DNA of 64,000 nt from a virus. The translations under genes were made by a program, and so were the position numbers. Numbering within the stretch: position 1 is the first letter of the stretch; each line of letters begins with the position of its first letter. Below the pieces are notes generated by a model, which was not told where the DNA came from, searched no databases, and saw only the letters and a list, made by a program, of their open reading frames with translations. The stretch spans positions 62,001 to 126,000 of the IMG/VR virus record IMGVR_UViG_3300028862_000012; one strand, given 5' to 3'. Positions 34,275 to 42,094 of this stretch are shown here, piece after piece.

Positions 34275-35972
34275 ATGAGACAGAAATTAGTTGAAAAATT
34301 TAATAGAGACTGGAAAGAAACTAAATTAAAGCCTGTTTTTTTTCCTCTCACTGAATCTACTAAATTAGTAGAGGGAATAAACGGAGATAAATATAATTGT
34401 TTAAGTTGTTATCTTATTCCTATATGGAAGCTTGATGAAGAAAATCTAAATGGAAGGAAATATTCCCGATCTTTAGCGGAAAAAATTGTTAAAGAAAATA
34501 AAGTTACTGTATCATTAGATAGTCATCCAGAAGACGATAATTATGTTCCAGTAATTGCAGATGTTATAGCAATCGGAAAAGATCCTGTTATTAAAGATGG
34601 AATACTTTGGGCTTATGCTTATTTTGTATCAGAGGAAGTTGATAAGAAAGTCCATAGAATGCTTGATTTAGGGTTTCCTTTACAACAGTCTTCTTCTGGC
34701 CTAGGTGAAGTAGATTATAATAATGTAGTTATAACAGAAACTTATGACCTTGAACGATATTTTGACTTTTTGGTTCAGGATAGTAGCTATCAAGTTTATA
34801 CTACAAAAGAGAATGAAATAATAACAGATAAACCTCAGAAAATGGAAAGTACAGATATAAAAGAAAGTATAAAAGAAAGTATAGAGGAAAAAATTATTGA
34901 ACCGGTTCTTGAAAAATTAGAGGAATCTAAAAAAGAATATTTAAAAGAAAATGTAACTATTAGTAATATAGGTAAATCTATAAATATAAAGGAAAAAACT
35001 ATGGCAGAAAATAAAAGTTTAAGACTTAATGTAAAGAGTCTTATACGTGAGGCAAAGGCTAAAGAGGATCTTTCTGAAAAAAATATCTTGTTAAAAGAAG
35101 CTTTTGGTGCAATTAAGAACGAGTCTGGCTTTGAGGATATGAAGAAAGATATTGTTTTACTGTTAAAGGAAACAGATTTAAGTATTTCTAATCTTGCAAA
35201 GAAAGGTAAAACTGTTGACTCTGTTACTTCAAAGTACAATGAGTCTGCTAAGGAAGCAGTGGCTTTAAAAGCAGAACGTGAAATTTTTGTTGGTAAGATT
35301 CAAGAGTCTGCTAATAAGCTTAAACAGGTTTCTGCTACTGCTAAAGATCTTGCTAAAAAGTTTAAGGAAGCATCTACTAAGTTTAAAGAAAACTCTGACA
35401 AGAATAAAGATGCTTTTAATAAGTTAAAAGAGTCTGCTATAGCTAATGCTAAACTTATAGAGTCTAATGCTAAACTTGTAGAAAAATCTATTATAGCATT
35501 AGACCTTATTAAAGAGCGCTACAATACTTTAGAATTCCGTAATGAAGCACTTGCTCGTAAGGTAGAACAGCTTATTAATGAAAATAATAAGAAAGATCGT
35601 GAGATTCGTCGAATGTCTCGTCAGAATGAAGCACAGGAACCTCGTAGTCGTTCAGTTAGAGAATCAGTAAATGAAGATTCTTATAATACTGAAATGCCTG
35701 ATGAATATAAGCAGACTGAAGAAGTAACTCGCTATTATGAAGATACTGTTCGTCGAAAACCCTATTTAGCTCGTTTCAAAGAAAAGATATTGAATAGTAA
35801 AACTGTACAAGATGCAATGTATCGGGTTTTGCAGATTGACGGTGATGATTTTGATGAAAAAGCTGGGAAACATAATTCCATTAACGAGAGCATTGAAAAG
35901 ATCGATGATGGAAGAGAAGTAAAACAGTCAATGGGTTCAAGTCTCTTAGGAAAGCGCCCCGGCTGGAACTAA
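34275..35972 (+). CDS. Prohead protease (T4 gp21-like) fused to scaffold
   Basis: The ATG at 34275 is chosen because AAAAGG lies 7 bases upstream; the frame is open from 34254 but without a ribosome-binding site there. Residues 1-190 are a gp21-type serine protease: LNGRKYS (58-64), a His candidate in SLDSHPEDD (H84) and a Ser candidate in QQSSSGLGEV (138-146). After an acidic linker with IKES/LEES sites, residues about 243-565 are a long charged coiled coil typical of scaffold cores, with VRES and INES sites near the end. An internal start at 35001 can make the scaffold alone. The protease should mature the capsid proteins. Confidence 0.75.
   Translation: MRQKLVEKFNRDWKETKLKPVFFPLTESTKLVEGINGDKYNCLSCYLIPIWKLDEENLNGRKYSRSLAEKIVKENKVTVSLDSHPEDDNYVPVIADVIAIGKDPVIKDGILWAYAYFVSEEVDKKVHRMLDLGFPLQQSSSGLGEVDYNNVVITETYDLERYFDFLVQDSSYQVYTTKENEIITDKPQKMESTDIKESIKESIEEKIIEPVLEKLEESKKEYLKENVTISNIGKSINIKEKTMAENKSLRLNVKSLIREAKAKEDLSEKNILLKEAFGAIKNESGFEDMKKDIVLLLKETDLSISNLAKKGKTVDSVTSKYNESAKEAVALKAEREIFVGKIQESANKLKQVSATAKDLAKKFKEASTKFKENSDKNKDAFNKLKESAIANAKLIESNAKLVEKSIIALDLIKERYNTLEFRNEALARKVEQLINENNKKDREIRRMSRQNEAQEPRSRSVRESVNEDSYNTEMPDEYKQTEEVTRYYEDTVRRKPYLARFKEKILNSKTVQDAMYRVLQIDGDDFDEKAGKHNSINESIEKIDDGREVKQSMGSSLLGKRPGWN
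35001..35972 (+). CDS. Internal in-frame start: scaffold core protein
   Basis: ATG at 35001 (MAENKSLRLN) is preceded by AAAGGA at an 8-base spacing inside the protease-scaffold frame. It would yield a 323-residue coiled-coil protein without the protease, in the manner of nested protease/scaffold genes in lambda-type phages. Codon use turns richer in G and C from this point, matching a more abundant product. Confidence 0.55.
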   Translation: MAENKSLRLNVKSLIREAKAKEDLSEKNILLKEAFGAIKNESGFEDMKKDIVLLLKETDLSISNLAKKGKTVDSVTSKYNESAKEAVALKAEREIFVGKIQESANKLKQVSATAKDLAKKFKEASTKFKENSDKNKDAFNKLKESAIANAKLIESNAKLVEKSIIALDLIKERYNTLEFRNEALARKVEQLINENNKKDREIRRMSRQNEAQEPRSRSVRESVNEDSYNTEMPDEYKQTEEVTRYYEDTVRRKPYLARFKEKILNSKTVQDAMYRVLQIDGDDFDEKAGKHNSINESIEKIDDGREVKQSMGSSLLGKRPGWN

Positions 35973-36001
35973 TAATAAAAGGTTAATAAAAGGAAAAAAT
36001 A

Positions 36002-36619
36002 ATGGATAATCTTTATTCTTTAAAAAATACAAATGGCGTAAGTTGGGGTGCAGTTCACACTGTTGTTTCTGCTGATATAGCACAAGTAGAAGCAGTTGCA
36101 GAGGTAATAAAACTTACTATAGCTACTGGTTGTTCTGCTAATGGTAATATTACTGTTTCGTTGCGTGGTGCTACTCCTGTTACTATTGCAGTAACTACTA
36201 CTGCTGATTTGGCTACAGAAGTAGCTACATTGGTACAGGCTGGATCATTTACTGGATGGACTCCCACTGTTAATAGTGCGGAGGTTACTTTCACTGCAAC
36301 AGTAGCTGGTTTAAAAACGGGAGCTAATGCCTTAGTGGTTAATAGCACTGGTGTTACTGGGACCTTTACTGTTGTTACTGCTGGTTCTAATGAAGTAGTT
36401 AACACTATGAAGTTTGTTACTACTTTGTCTAATATCGATTTGGCAGTTTCTTGTCAGATTTATACTTCTACCGGCGCTCTTAGGTCATTTACTGGAACTG
36501 TGGTGGTTTCAAAAGATTCTAATGGACTTGAAGTTATTACTGTAAAAGATAATAGTACTGCTTCTTTGTCTGTTGGCGATGTAGTGCATCTTATAGTTAA
36601 TAAGGTTCACCTGTATTAA
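36002..36619 (+). CDS. Putative capsid decoration / Ig-like virion protein
   Basis: A 205-residue, Thr/Val/Ala-rich all-beta protein between scaffold and capsid genes. Residues about 35-125 have the pattern IKLTIATGCSANGNITVSL ... VTFTATVAGLKTGANALVV, similar to beta-sandwich domains inserted in phage surface proteins. No enzymatic residues. AAAAGGAAA ribosome-binding site. Codon use is like that of the capsid gene, so an abundant virion protein is likely. No separate promoter element was seen before it. Confidence 0.5.
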   Translation: MDNLYSLKNTNGVSWGAVHTVVSADIAQVEAVAEVIKLTIATGCSANGNITVSLRGATPVTIAVTTTADLATEVATLVQAGSFTGWTPTVNSAEVTFTATVAGLKTGANALVVNSTGVTGTFTVVTAGSNEVVNTMKFVTTLSNIDLAVSCQIYTSTGALRSFTGTVVVSKDSNGLEVITVKDNSTASLSVGDVVHLIVNKVHLY

Positions 36620-36629
36620 GTAATCGGAT

Positions 36630-36670
36630 GTTAGTAAAAATGTAAAACAATATTTTATATTTTTACTAAC
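36630..36670 (+). terminator. Perfect 12-base hairpin overlapping the promoter element
   Basis: GTTAGTAAAAAT pairs with ATTTTTACTAAC. The last four bases (TAAC) are the first four of the promoter element at 36667. Confidence 0.7.
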
Positions 36671-36679
36671 TATTATAAT
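36667..36679 (+). promoter_or_regulatory. 13-base phage promoter element TAACTATTATAAT (major capsid)
   Basis: Full-consensus copy followed by G, 139 bases upstream of the major capsid ATG and within the foot of the preceding hairpin. Confidence 0.7.
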
Positions 36680-36818
36680 GAAAGAAAAAAGTATTTATTA
36701 AAAATGATTAATACTAATTTAATTGAAAATGATTAAATAAACTATTGCTGTATATGGCTATAAAAAACCTTTCAAAAAATATTTTAATTAAATTCTTTAA
36801 AAAGAAGAGGAAGTTTTT

Positions 36819-38315
36819 ATGGGTTTTGATAATGAGACTCGCAGACCGTTGCGGGAAATGCGCGGTCGTTCACTTAGAGAAAGTAATAAGCGTTTAAATG
36901 ATTCTGCTATTAGGGGTCAGTATGATGATTATACTCGTGAGCTTGATGAGAAGAATCAAAAGTTAGTAGAGTCTTGGTCACAGGAAGATGGTCTTGAACT
37001 TGATGGTGGTCGTTTACAGGCTATGGGTGAAAAGAAAGCTACTGCACTGGTTAATTTACTTGAAGAGACTAAACGTGGTTTTAAGAACTTACGTGAGTAT
37101 CAGACTAGCTCTTTAGGTGGTTTGTTACCGCAGGAAATTGTTAAGGCAGTTCGTTATGGATATCCTAACTCTGTAATGTTCGATCTTTTCGATGTTTGGC
37201 AGATGAGTTCCGTAAAGGATACCTTCTATAAGTTAACGACTAAGTATGGAAGTACTCAGCGTGGAGCTACGGAAGGTCAGATAATCTACGAGAAGTATAA
37301 CAATGGTGATTATCCATCAGAGTACGAGACTGATACTGTTACTGTTAGTACGGGTACTGCTCAGAGCGGTGATCTTACTTACGAAAATATTCGTGAGTAC
37401 CATGTTATGGTGTATCTCAACGGTGCATTGGTTGCTCGTGACGATGGTGCAGGAAAGCTTGTTTCTACTGATGAAAAGTTTACTTCTGGTACGCTTGTTT
37501 ATGCAACTGGTGTTTATAATTTAACGTTTGCTCAGTCTATTACTGCTGGTACTGATGTTGTTACTATTCGTTATGCTTCTAGTTCAGAACCGTTAGCTTA
37601 TAATCGTCAGGGAACTGCAATACTGGATCTTGAAGCATATGATTTCCGTGCAACGTTCTTTAGCCTTAATGCTATGTGGAATCAGATGACTGAAGAGATT
37701 TTGCAGTCTAAGCTCAAGATGAGCGCTCGTGAGAATTTACTCATGGGTATTGCTGATCTTATTAAAAAGTCATTAGACGAAATGGCTATTTTCTACGGAA
37801 AGGCCGCTTCTAAATGGGCTACTCCTGAAGAGTTTGATACCAACTGGTCTAATGCTGGTGCCGATAGTGATTACGCTAACGCGCAGTCTTTAATTGGTGC
37901 TATCGAAAATGCAAAAGCTAAAACGTATGAGGCTCTTGGTCGTGAAGCCCCGAAGACTAATATTCTTTGTGGTTCTCGTGCTTTCGTGTATGTACAGAAG
38001 CACAAGTTATTTACTCCTGATAACTCTATGCCCCGTATTGGTGTGTATAAGTTTGGAAACATTAATGGTCAGGACTTGTACAAGGCTCCTAACGATATTT
38101 GTGATAAGGACATGATGTACATGTTTGGTAAGGGCGATGACTCCATAAACGTGGACTCCCCGGTTTCGATCGGAATGTGGAAGATGGGTATTGAATCTCA
38201 AGAGATTCAGCATTCTAACTTTGTTAGTGAGAAGGGTATTGGTGTAATGGCTGACTTCCAGATCAATAACAAAAAGTTTGCTACCTCGTTGAAGCTCAAG
38301 AACTTAATCGCTTAG
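36819..38315 (+). CDS. Major capsid protein (HK97/T4 gp23-type)
   Basis: A 498-residue protein following scaffold and preceding a strong terminator. An N-terminal charged helical segment contains LREM (11-14) and SLRES (18-22), candidate prohead protease sites. The middle has FYKLTTKYGSTQRGATEGQ and an inserted beta domain (about 170-255: STGTAQSGDLTYENIR, then TSGTLVYATGVYNLTF). The C-terminal half has the long-helix/A-domain look (LMGIADLIKKSLDEMAIFYG, then TNILCGSRAFVYVQKH). Less AT-rich codons than its neighbours indicate very high expression. AAGAGGAAG ribosome-binding site. Confidence 0.75.
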   Translation: MGFDNETRRPLREMRGRSLRESNKRLNDSAIRGQYDDYTRELDEKNQKLVESWSQEDGLELDGGRLQAMGEKKATALVNLLEETKRGFKNLREYQTSSLGGLLPQEIVKAVRYGYPNSVMFDLFDVWQMSSVKDTFYKLTTKYGSTQRGATEGQIIYEKYNNGDYPSEYETDTVTVSTGTAQSGDLTYENIREYHVMVYLNGALVARDDGAGKLVSTDEKFTSGTLVYATGVYNLTFAQSITAGTDVVTIRYASSSEPLAYNRQGTAILDLEAYDFRATFFSLNAMWNQMTEEILQSKLKMSARENLLMGIADLIKKSLDEMAIFYGKAASKWATPEEFDTNWSNAGADSDYANAQSLIGAIENAKAKTYEALGREAPKTNILCGSRAFVYVQKHKLFTPDNSMPRIGVYKFGNINGQDLYKAPNDICDKDMMYMFGKGDDSINVDSPVSIGMWKMGIESQEIQHSNFVSEKGIGVMADFQINNKKFATSLKLKNLIA

Positions 38316-38334
38316 ATTAATGAATTAATTAGCG

Positions 38335-38367
38335 AAGACCGTAGAGAAATCTACGGTCTTTTTTTTG
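38335..38367 (+). terminator. Strong rho-independent terminator after the capsid gene
   Basis: AAGACCGTAG / CTACGGTCTT stem, AGAAAT loop, T run. Confidence 0.95.
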
Positions 38368-38370
38368 TTA

Positions 38371-38399
38371 TTGACAACATTAGTAAATAAATATAGAAT
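38371..38399 (+). promoter_or_regulatory. Sigma-70-type promoter, TTGACA-N17-TAGAAT
   Basis: Between the capsid terminator and the homing-type gene at 38421, giving that gene its own early-type promoter. Confidence 0.8.
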
Positions 38400-38420
38400 A
38401 GTAAAAAAGGTATATAAAAA

Positions 38421-40184
38421 ATGATAGATTACAATCAAGTTGTAAATGTTAGTTTACATTCAATTTTAAATAAAAGAGTTTATTATGAAAAACAAGGATT
38501 TAATGTAGACAACTTAAAACTCAAAGTAAATGAATTAACATGCAGAACTTATACAAATAAAGATTATTCTAATGTATCTATTGAAATGCCTTTATGTAAA
38601 GTATTTCCATCAGCAAGTTCACAAATTAAAGTAAAAGTAGTATGTGATTATTGCCACACTGAATATGAAACTATGTATATGATAGTATTATCTCGTTCTG
38701 GTAAAAATTGTTGTAAAAATTGTATTCACGCTAAGTCTGCTGAAAGCTTAAAGAAAGAATTTGGTGTAACAAATGTGTCTCAATTAGACTCTATAAAGTT
38801 AAAGAAAAAAGAATTAAGCTTACAGAAGTTTGGAACAATAACCCCATTACAAAATAAAGAGATTAAAGAAAAAATAGTTAAAACAAACATAGAAAAATAT
38901 GGTGTTAAATATGCATCTATGCTAAAAGAAAAAGTAGATTATACTAAAGAAGCATGGAAAAATAAAACAGAAGAGGAACTATCTGACATAAGGTATAGAC
39001 GAGACAAAACTTGGTTATTAAATAGAGGATTTTTAGAAGAGACTTTAGCTCAGGCTGAAAAAGATAAAGTTTCCTTTACTGAAATTAAAAGAAACTTTAA
39101 TAGAAAAGTTAGTTATTCTACTTTAAGTAATTTTGCTATATCTCAAAACTTTTCTATACTCACTTCATTTGAAGAGTTTAAATCTTTTATTTATGAAAAA
39201 GGTAAGACAATCAGATTTAAGTGTAATACTTGTGATACTGAATTTTTTCAGTATATGAATTATGGATTTGTATCAGATGATAGTAGAATTGAATGTCCTA
39301 AATGTCCTTCTGCTATTGGAAGTCGCGAAGAAAATGAAGTTCTTGATTATATTAAATCTATTTATTTTAATGAAATTATTCATAGCTATAAATTAATTAA
39401 TAGAAAAGAAATAGATATAGTTATTCCAGAATTCAATTTAGGAATAGAATATAATGGATCATATTGGCATAATGATAAGTTTCGCGGAAAATATTATCAT
39501 ATAGAAAAATACAATTCAGCTAAAGAAGAAAAAATAGACCTTATTTTTATTAATGATTTTGAATGGAAGTATAAGCAGGATATAGTTAAATCAATTATAA
39601 AGAATAGATTAAAGATAGTCGATAAACGACTATATGCTCGTAAGGGAATTATTAGCTTAGTTGATTCATCTACTGCTAAAGAATTTTTCTATGTTAATCA
39701 TATTCAGGGTAGTAAAAGTATAAACTCTAAAATGATTTCTATTGGATTATACATAGATTCTGAACTTGTTTCTTTAGTAAGTTTTAATAAAACAAAGTAT
39801 AGAAAAGATTATGAATATGATTTAGTACGTTATGCAAATAAATTAGGCTATCAAGTTATAGGCGGGTTTAGTAAAATACTTTCGTTTTTTGAAAAAGCTT
39901 ATAAACCATCAAGTATAGTAACCTTTTCTGAAATACGGTTGTTTAAGTCCTCTGTTTATGAAAAAGCAGGGTTTACTTTAGACCATATTACCAGACCAAA
40001 TTACTTTTATACAAAAAATAATATATTTGCTGGTTCTCGTCAAAACTTTCAAAAAAGTAAGTTAAAGAAATTATTTGATGATTATACTGACTCTAAAACA
40101 GAAAGTGAAATGATGGCAGAACATAATTACGATAAAATTTGGGATTGCGGAGTACGAGTTTTTGTAAAAAAGTATCAAAAGTAA
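38421..40184 (+). CDS. Homing endonuclease, Vsr-like (EDxHD) type
   Basis: A 587-residue protein in the gap after the capsid gene. Residues 1-112: a domain shared with the 32013 gene, with zinc ligands CDYC and CKNC. About 115-180: EKYGV-type repeats (three, FGV/FGT/YGV). A second zinc finger (CNTC ... CPKC, about 270-295). Then the nuclease: EVLDYI, EIDIVIPEFNLGIEYNGSYW (about 330-350) and the following H, the pattern of Vsr-related homing nucleases of the I-Bth0305I kind. The C-terminal 200 residues (LYARKGIISLVDSSTAKEFF and on) are the domain often following such nucleases. It has its own promoter and terminator-flanked position, typical of a free-standing homing gene. Confidence 0.7.
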   Translation: MIDYNQVVNVSLHSILNKRVYYEKQGFNVDNLKLKVNELTCRTYTNKDYSNVSIEMPLCKVFPSASSQIKVKVVCDYCHTEYETMYMIVLSRSGKNCCKNCIHAKSAESLKKEFGVTNVSQLDSIKLKKKELSLQKFGTITPLQNKEIKEKIVKTNIEKYGVKYASMLKEKVDYTKEAWKNKTEEELSDIRYRRDKTWLLNRGFLEETLAQAEKDKVSFTEIKRNFNRKVSYSTLSNFAISQNFSILTSFEEFKSFIYEKGKTIRFKCNTCDTEFFQYMNYGFVSDDSRIECPKCPSAIGSREENEVLDYIKSIYFNEIIHSYKLINRKEIDIVIPEFNLGIEYNGSYWHNDKFRGKYYHIEKYNSAKEEKIDLIFINDFEWKYKQDIVKSIIKNRLKIVDKRLYARKGIISLVDSSTAKEFFYVNHIQGSKSINSKMISIGLYIDSELVSLVSFNKTKYRKDYEYDLVRYANKLGYQVIGGFSKILSFFEKAYKPSSIVTFSEIRLFKSSVYEKAGFTLDHITRPNYFYTKNNIFAGSRQNFQKSKLKKLFDDYTDSKTESEMMAEHNYDKIWDCGVRVFVKKYQK

Positions 40185-40194
40185 CTATTATATA
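40182..40194 (+). promoter_or_regulatory. 13-base phage promoter element TAACTATTATATA
   Basis: Overlaps the stop codon of the homing nuclease and precedes the small frameshifted gene at 40207. The next base is A. Confidence 0.65.
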
Positions 40195-40206
40195 AAGAGG
40201 AATAGT

Positions 40207-40387
40207 ATGGATGAAAATAAATCAGAAGATCTTTCTATGGCAGAGAACTATAAACAGAAAGAATTATTTGATGCAATAAGAAGCTTAGGATTTGATATAA
40301 CTTTTTTTTAAAGAAACATATCCTGATGAGCATAGTTTTTCTGAAGGATATATTACTTTAGATTTAGCATTACGCTATAATAACTAA
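40207..40387 (+). pseudogene. Small gene broken by a frameshift at a T8 run
   Basis: An AGAGGAA ribosome-binding site and promoter element lead into ATG 40207. The frame stops at 40309-40311 after 34 codons (ending GFDITFF). Directly after the T8 run (40302-40309), the +1 frame continues without a stop to 40387 and reads FKETYPDEHSFSEGYITLDL, sensible protein sequence. Removing one T would give a 59-residue protein. A sequencing or assembly error in a homopolymer, a real mutation or programmed frameshifting are all possible. Confidence 0.6.
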
Positions 40388-40407
40388 AAAATAATTCTGT
40401 AAATATA

Positions 40408-40420
40408 TAACTATTATAAT
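40408..40420 (+). promoter_or_regulatory. 13-base phage promoter element TAACTATTATAAT
   Basis: Full-consensus copy 34 bases before the ATG at 40455. The next base is A. Confidence 0.7.
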
Positions 40421-40454
40421 AGAAGTTAACTAACTTTATAAGGATATAATAATT

Positions 40455-40862
40455 ATGGTATTAACAGATTTAGCTAATGTAATTAATTTTGTTTACAATG
40501 ACGTTCGCTATGTGCATTTACATGCTATTGGTGATAAGTTTGATAGCTTGCATGGAATTGCAAAAGAATACTATGAACAGCTTCAAGATGATTATGATAC
40601 TATAGCTGAGAAAGCTCTTGAATTAGGTGAAGAAGTACTTGCTTTAAATAATTTAAATAATGATGATTGGACTATTCCACAAGGTAACTATCCTTTTCAT
40701 GAAGGAATTGAGTTTATGTATCATGATATAGACTATTTAATTGAAACATTAAGTTCCATTCGTGCTGATCCTAAATATGCTTGTTGTGGAAACTTACTTG
40801 ATCAAATTATAGACTATTGGTCTAAAGAAAATAACTTTAAGAATAAAGCTCGTTTAGCATAA
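40455..40862 (+). CDS. Dps/ferritin-like protein
   Basis: A 135-residue four-helix protein. NDVRYVHLHAIGDKFDSLHG followed by IAKEYYEQLQDDYDTIAEKA (about 15-55) matches the Dps ferroxidase helix pattern (H-x-x-x-G-x-x-F-x-x-LH ... DxxAE), and ALELGEEVLAL continues as in Dps. Host Dps proteins bind DNA and store iron; the phage copy lies in the head region, so it may be packaged, protect DNA or simply be a ferritin-fold structural protein. AAGGATA ribosome-binding site. The usual Trp of the first motif is His here. Confidence 0.55.
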   Translation: MVLTDLANVINFVYNDVRYVHLHAIGDKFDSLHGIAKEYYEQLQDDYDTIAEKALELGEEVLALNNLNNDDWTIPQGNYPFHEGIEFMYHDIDYLIETLSSIRADPKYACCGNLLDQIIDYWSKENNFKNKARLA

Positions 40863-40876
40863 TTAAAGGTCGCATT

Positions 40877-41632
40877 ATGGATTCTGAAGTTGTAGTCTCT
40901 GCTTCTGATATGAAGCTAATATACTCTTATGTAGGAGCTCCTTTTGTTAAAGTAGAGGAAGTTGAAATAACTGAAGAGGAAATAAAAGAATATGTAATAC
41001 GTCCTTGTTTACAAACCTATTTTAGCTATTTTCCAATATTTAATAAAGTAACAGTAGGTGTAAATAATTCATTAATAACTATGGACTATCCTAATGATAC
41101 AACATATGGAGTAGGTGGATATCAGGTAGTAAAATATATTAATCAATTGGGTGCTGGTATGAGTGGTATGATTCCAGTAGTCGGCGCGAATGTTTTTAAT
41201 ACTACGGCAATGATAAATGGAAATACTAATAGAGGCTATGGTACTCGTTATGGCTTTGGAACACAAATATCTAGTTTTGCTACAGAAAAATTAACTAATG
41301 ATGCATTTAGTAATAAGTTTCAAGTAAAGCATTTTCAAGATATTCAAAATAAACGTCAAGTAGAATTTTATTCTAATATGGCAGGAGTTATTGAAATAAA
41401 TTTTTGTGAGTTTAGCTATAATGTAGATGATGTTTATTTCCAACGAAAACAGGAATTTTTAAAATATACTGGAAGTAACTTATTATTATACATTGCGGGA
41501 TTGCGTGAGATGATAGTAGAAGATTTTCCTACTGGTTTTAATTTAGATAACTTGGTTGAAAAAGCAAATAAGATAATTGATAAAGTAGAAGAGCGTTGGG
41601 AAGGTAGTTCAAATGCCGTAGCATTACGATAG
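40877..41632 (+). CDS. Head/neck structural protein candidate
   Basis: A 251-residue protein. The N-terminal part (ITEEEIKEYVIRPCLQTYFS near 29-48) resembles the start of head-to-tail connector proteins in other large myoviruses. The middle is Gly/Asn-rich (GAGMSGMIPVVGANVFNTTA, NTNRGYGTRYGFGTQ) and the C-terminal third is alpha/beta. Its position after the capsid gene and before further small virion genes is where T4 keeps neck genes. No clear family name. Confidence 0.4.
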   Translation: MDSEVVVSASDMKLIYSYVGAPFVKVEEVEITEEEIKEYVIRPCLQTYFSYFPIFNKVTVGVNNSLITMDYPNDTTYGVGGYQVVKYINQLGAGMSGMIPVVGANVFNTTAMINGNTNRGYGTRYGFGTQISSFATEKLTNDAFSNKFQVKHFQDIQNKRQVEFYSNMAGVIEINFCEFSYNVDDVYFQRKQEFLKYTGSNLLLYIAGLREMIVEDFPTGFNLDNLVEKANKIIDKVEERWEGSSNAVALR

Positions 41633-41642
41633 CTATTAAGTA
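41630..41642 (+). promoter_or_regulatory. Variant promoter element TAGCTATTAAGTA
   Basis: One change (A to G) in the conserved core. It overlaps the stop of the preceding gene and lies 13 bases before the ATG at 41656; the next base is G. It may be weak or non-functional. Confidence 0.3.
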
Positions 41643-41655
41643 GGATATATATATT

Positions 41656-42093
41656 ATGAAAAACTATTCTAATTTATCTTTTGAAGAAAGAAATATTGTA
41701 TTAAAAATTAATAGTATAGAAGATAGTTTTATTCTTTATTTTATACCAACTAGAGATAGACATGATATAGAGTTATATAAAGAATTATTAACAGAATGGT
41801 GTTTATCTTATAAATTATATAAATATCATTCAGATTTTGAATTATTAACTGACTTTAATATAGCTACTTGCTACTACTATTTTTATAGAGTTGTTTATAA
41901 TGCTCGTAAAAATATATTAGAATTTTTAGGAAATAGTATACAAGCCGACAAGCATTTTAGTATATGTAAGTTAGAAAATGATGATAGCATATTAGGTTAT
42001 AGTTATGTAAATGAAAAAACAAATGAAACATATATATCAAAGTTTGCTTATATTAAGTTAAATAATAAAAAGTATTTAGAGCAGAGGGAATAA
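41656..42093 (+). CDS. Unknown 145-residue protein
   Basis: Tyr-rich, mostly helical protein with no recognised motif, between a neck candidate and a very basic protein, with only one base between its stop and the next ATG. A TAGGATA ribosome-binding site. Probably a head-tail joining or head protein by position. Confidence 0.45.
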   Translation: MKNYSNLSFEERNIVLKINSIEDSFILYFIPTRDRHDIELYKELLTEWCLSYKLYKYHSDFELLTDFNIATCYYYFYRVVYNARKNILEFLGNSIQADKHFSICKLENDDSILGYSYVNEKTNETYISKFAYIKLNNKKYLEQRE

Positions 42094-42094
42094 A

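Larger units (their letters stand above)
36620..36818 (+). promoter_or_regulatory. Long leader region of the major capsid gene
   Basis: 200 bases without a gene. It holds the hairpin 36630-36670, the promoter element 36667-36679 and a leader of about 139 bases before the capsid ATG. A 10-codon frame starts at 36703. It is the longest leader of all the promoter elements found here, so post-transcriptional control is possible. Confidence 0.5.

Noticed and set aside
34835-35239. Minus-strand open frame of 134 codons
   Set aside because: Mirror of the Lys/Glu-rich scaffold part (Phe/Ser-rich product), no start signals.
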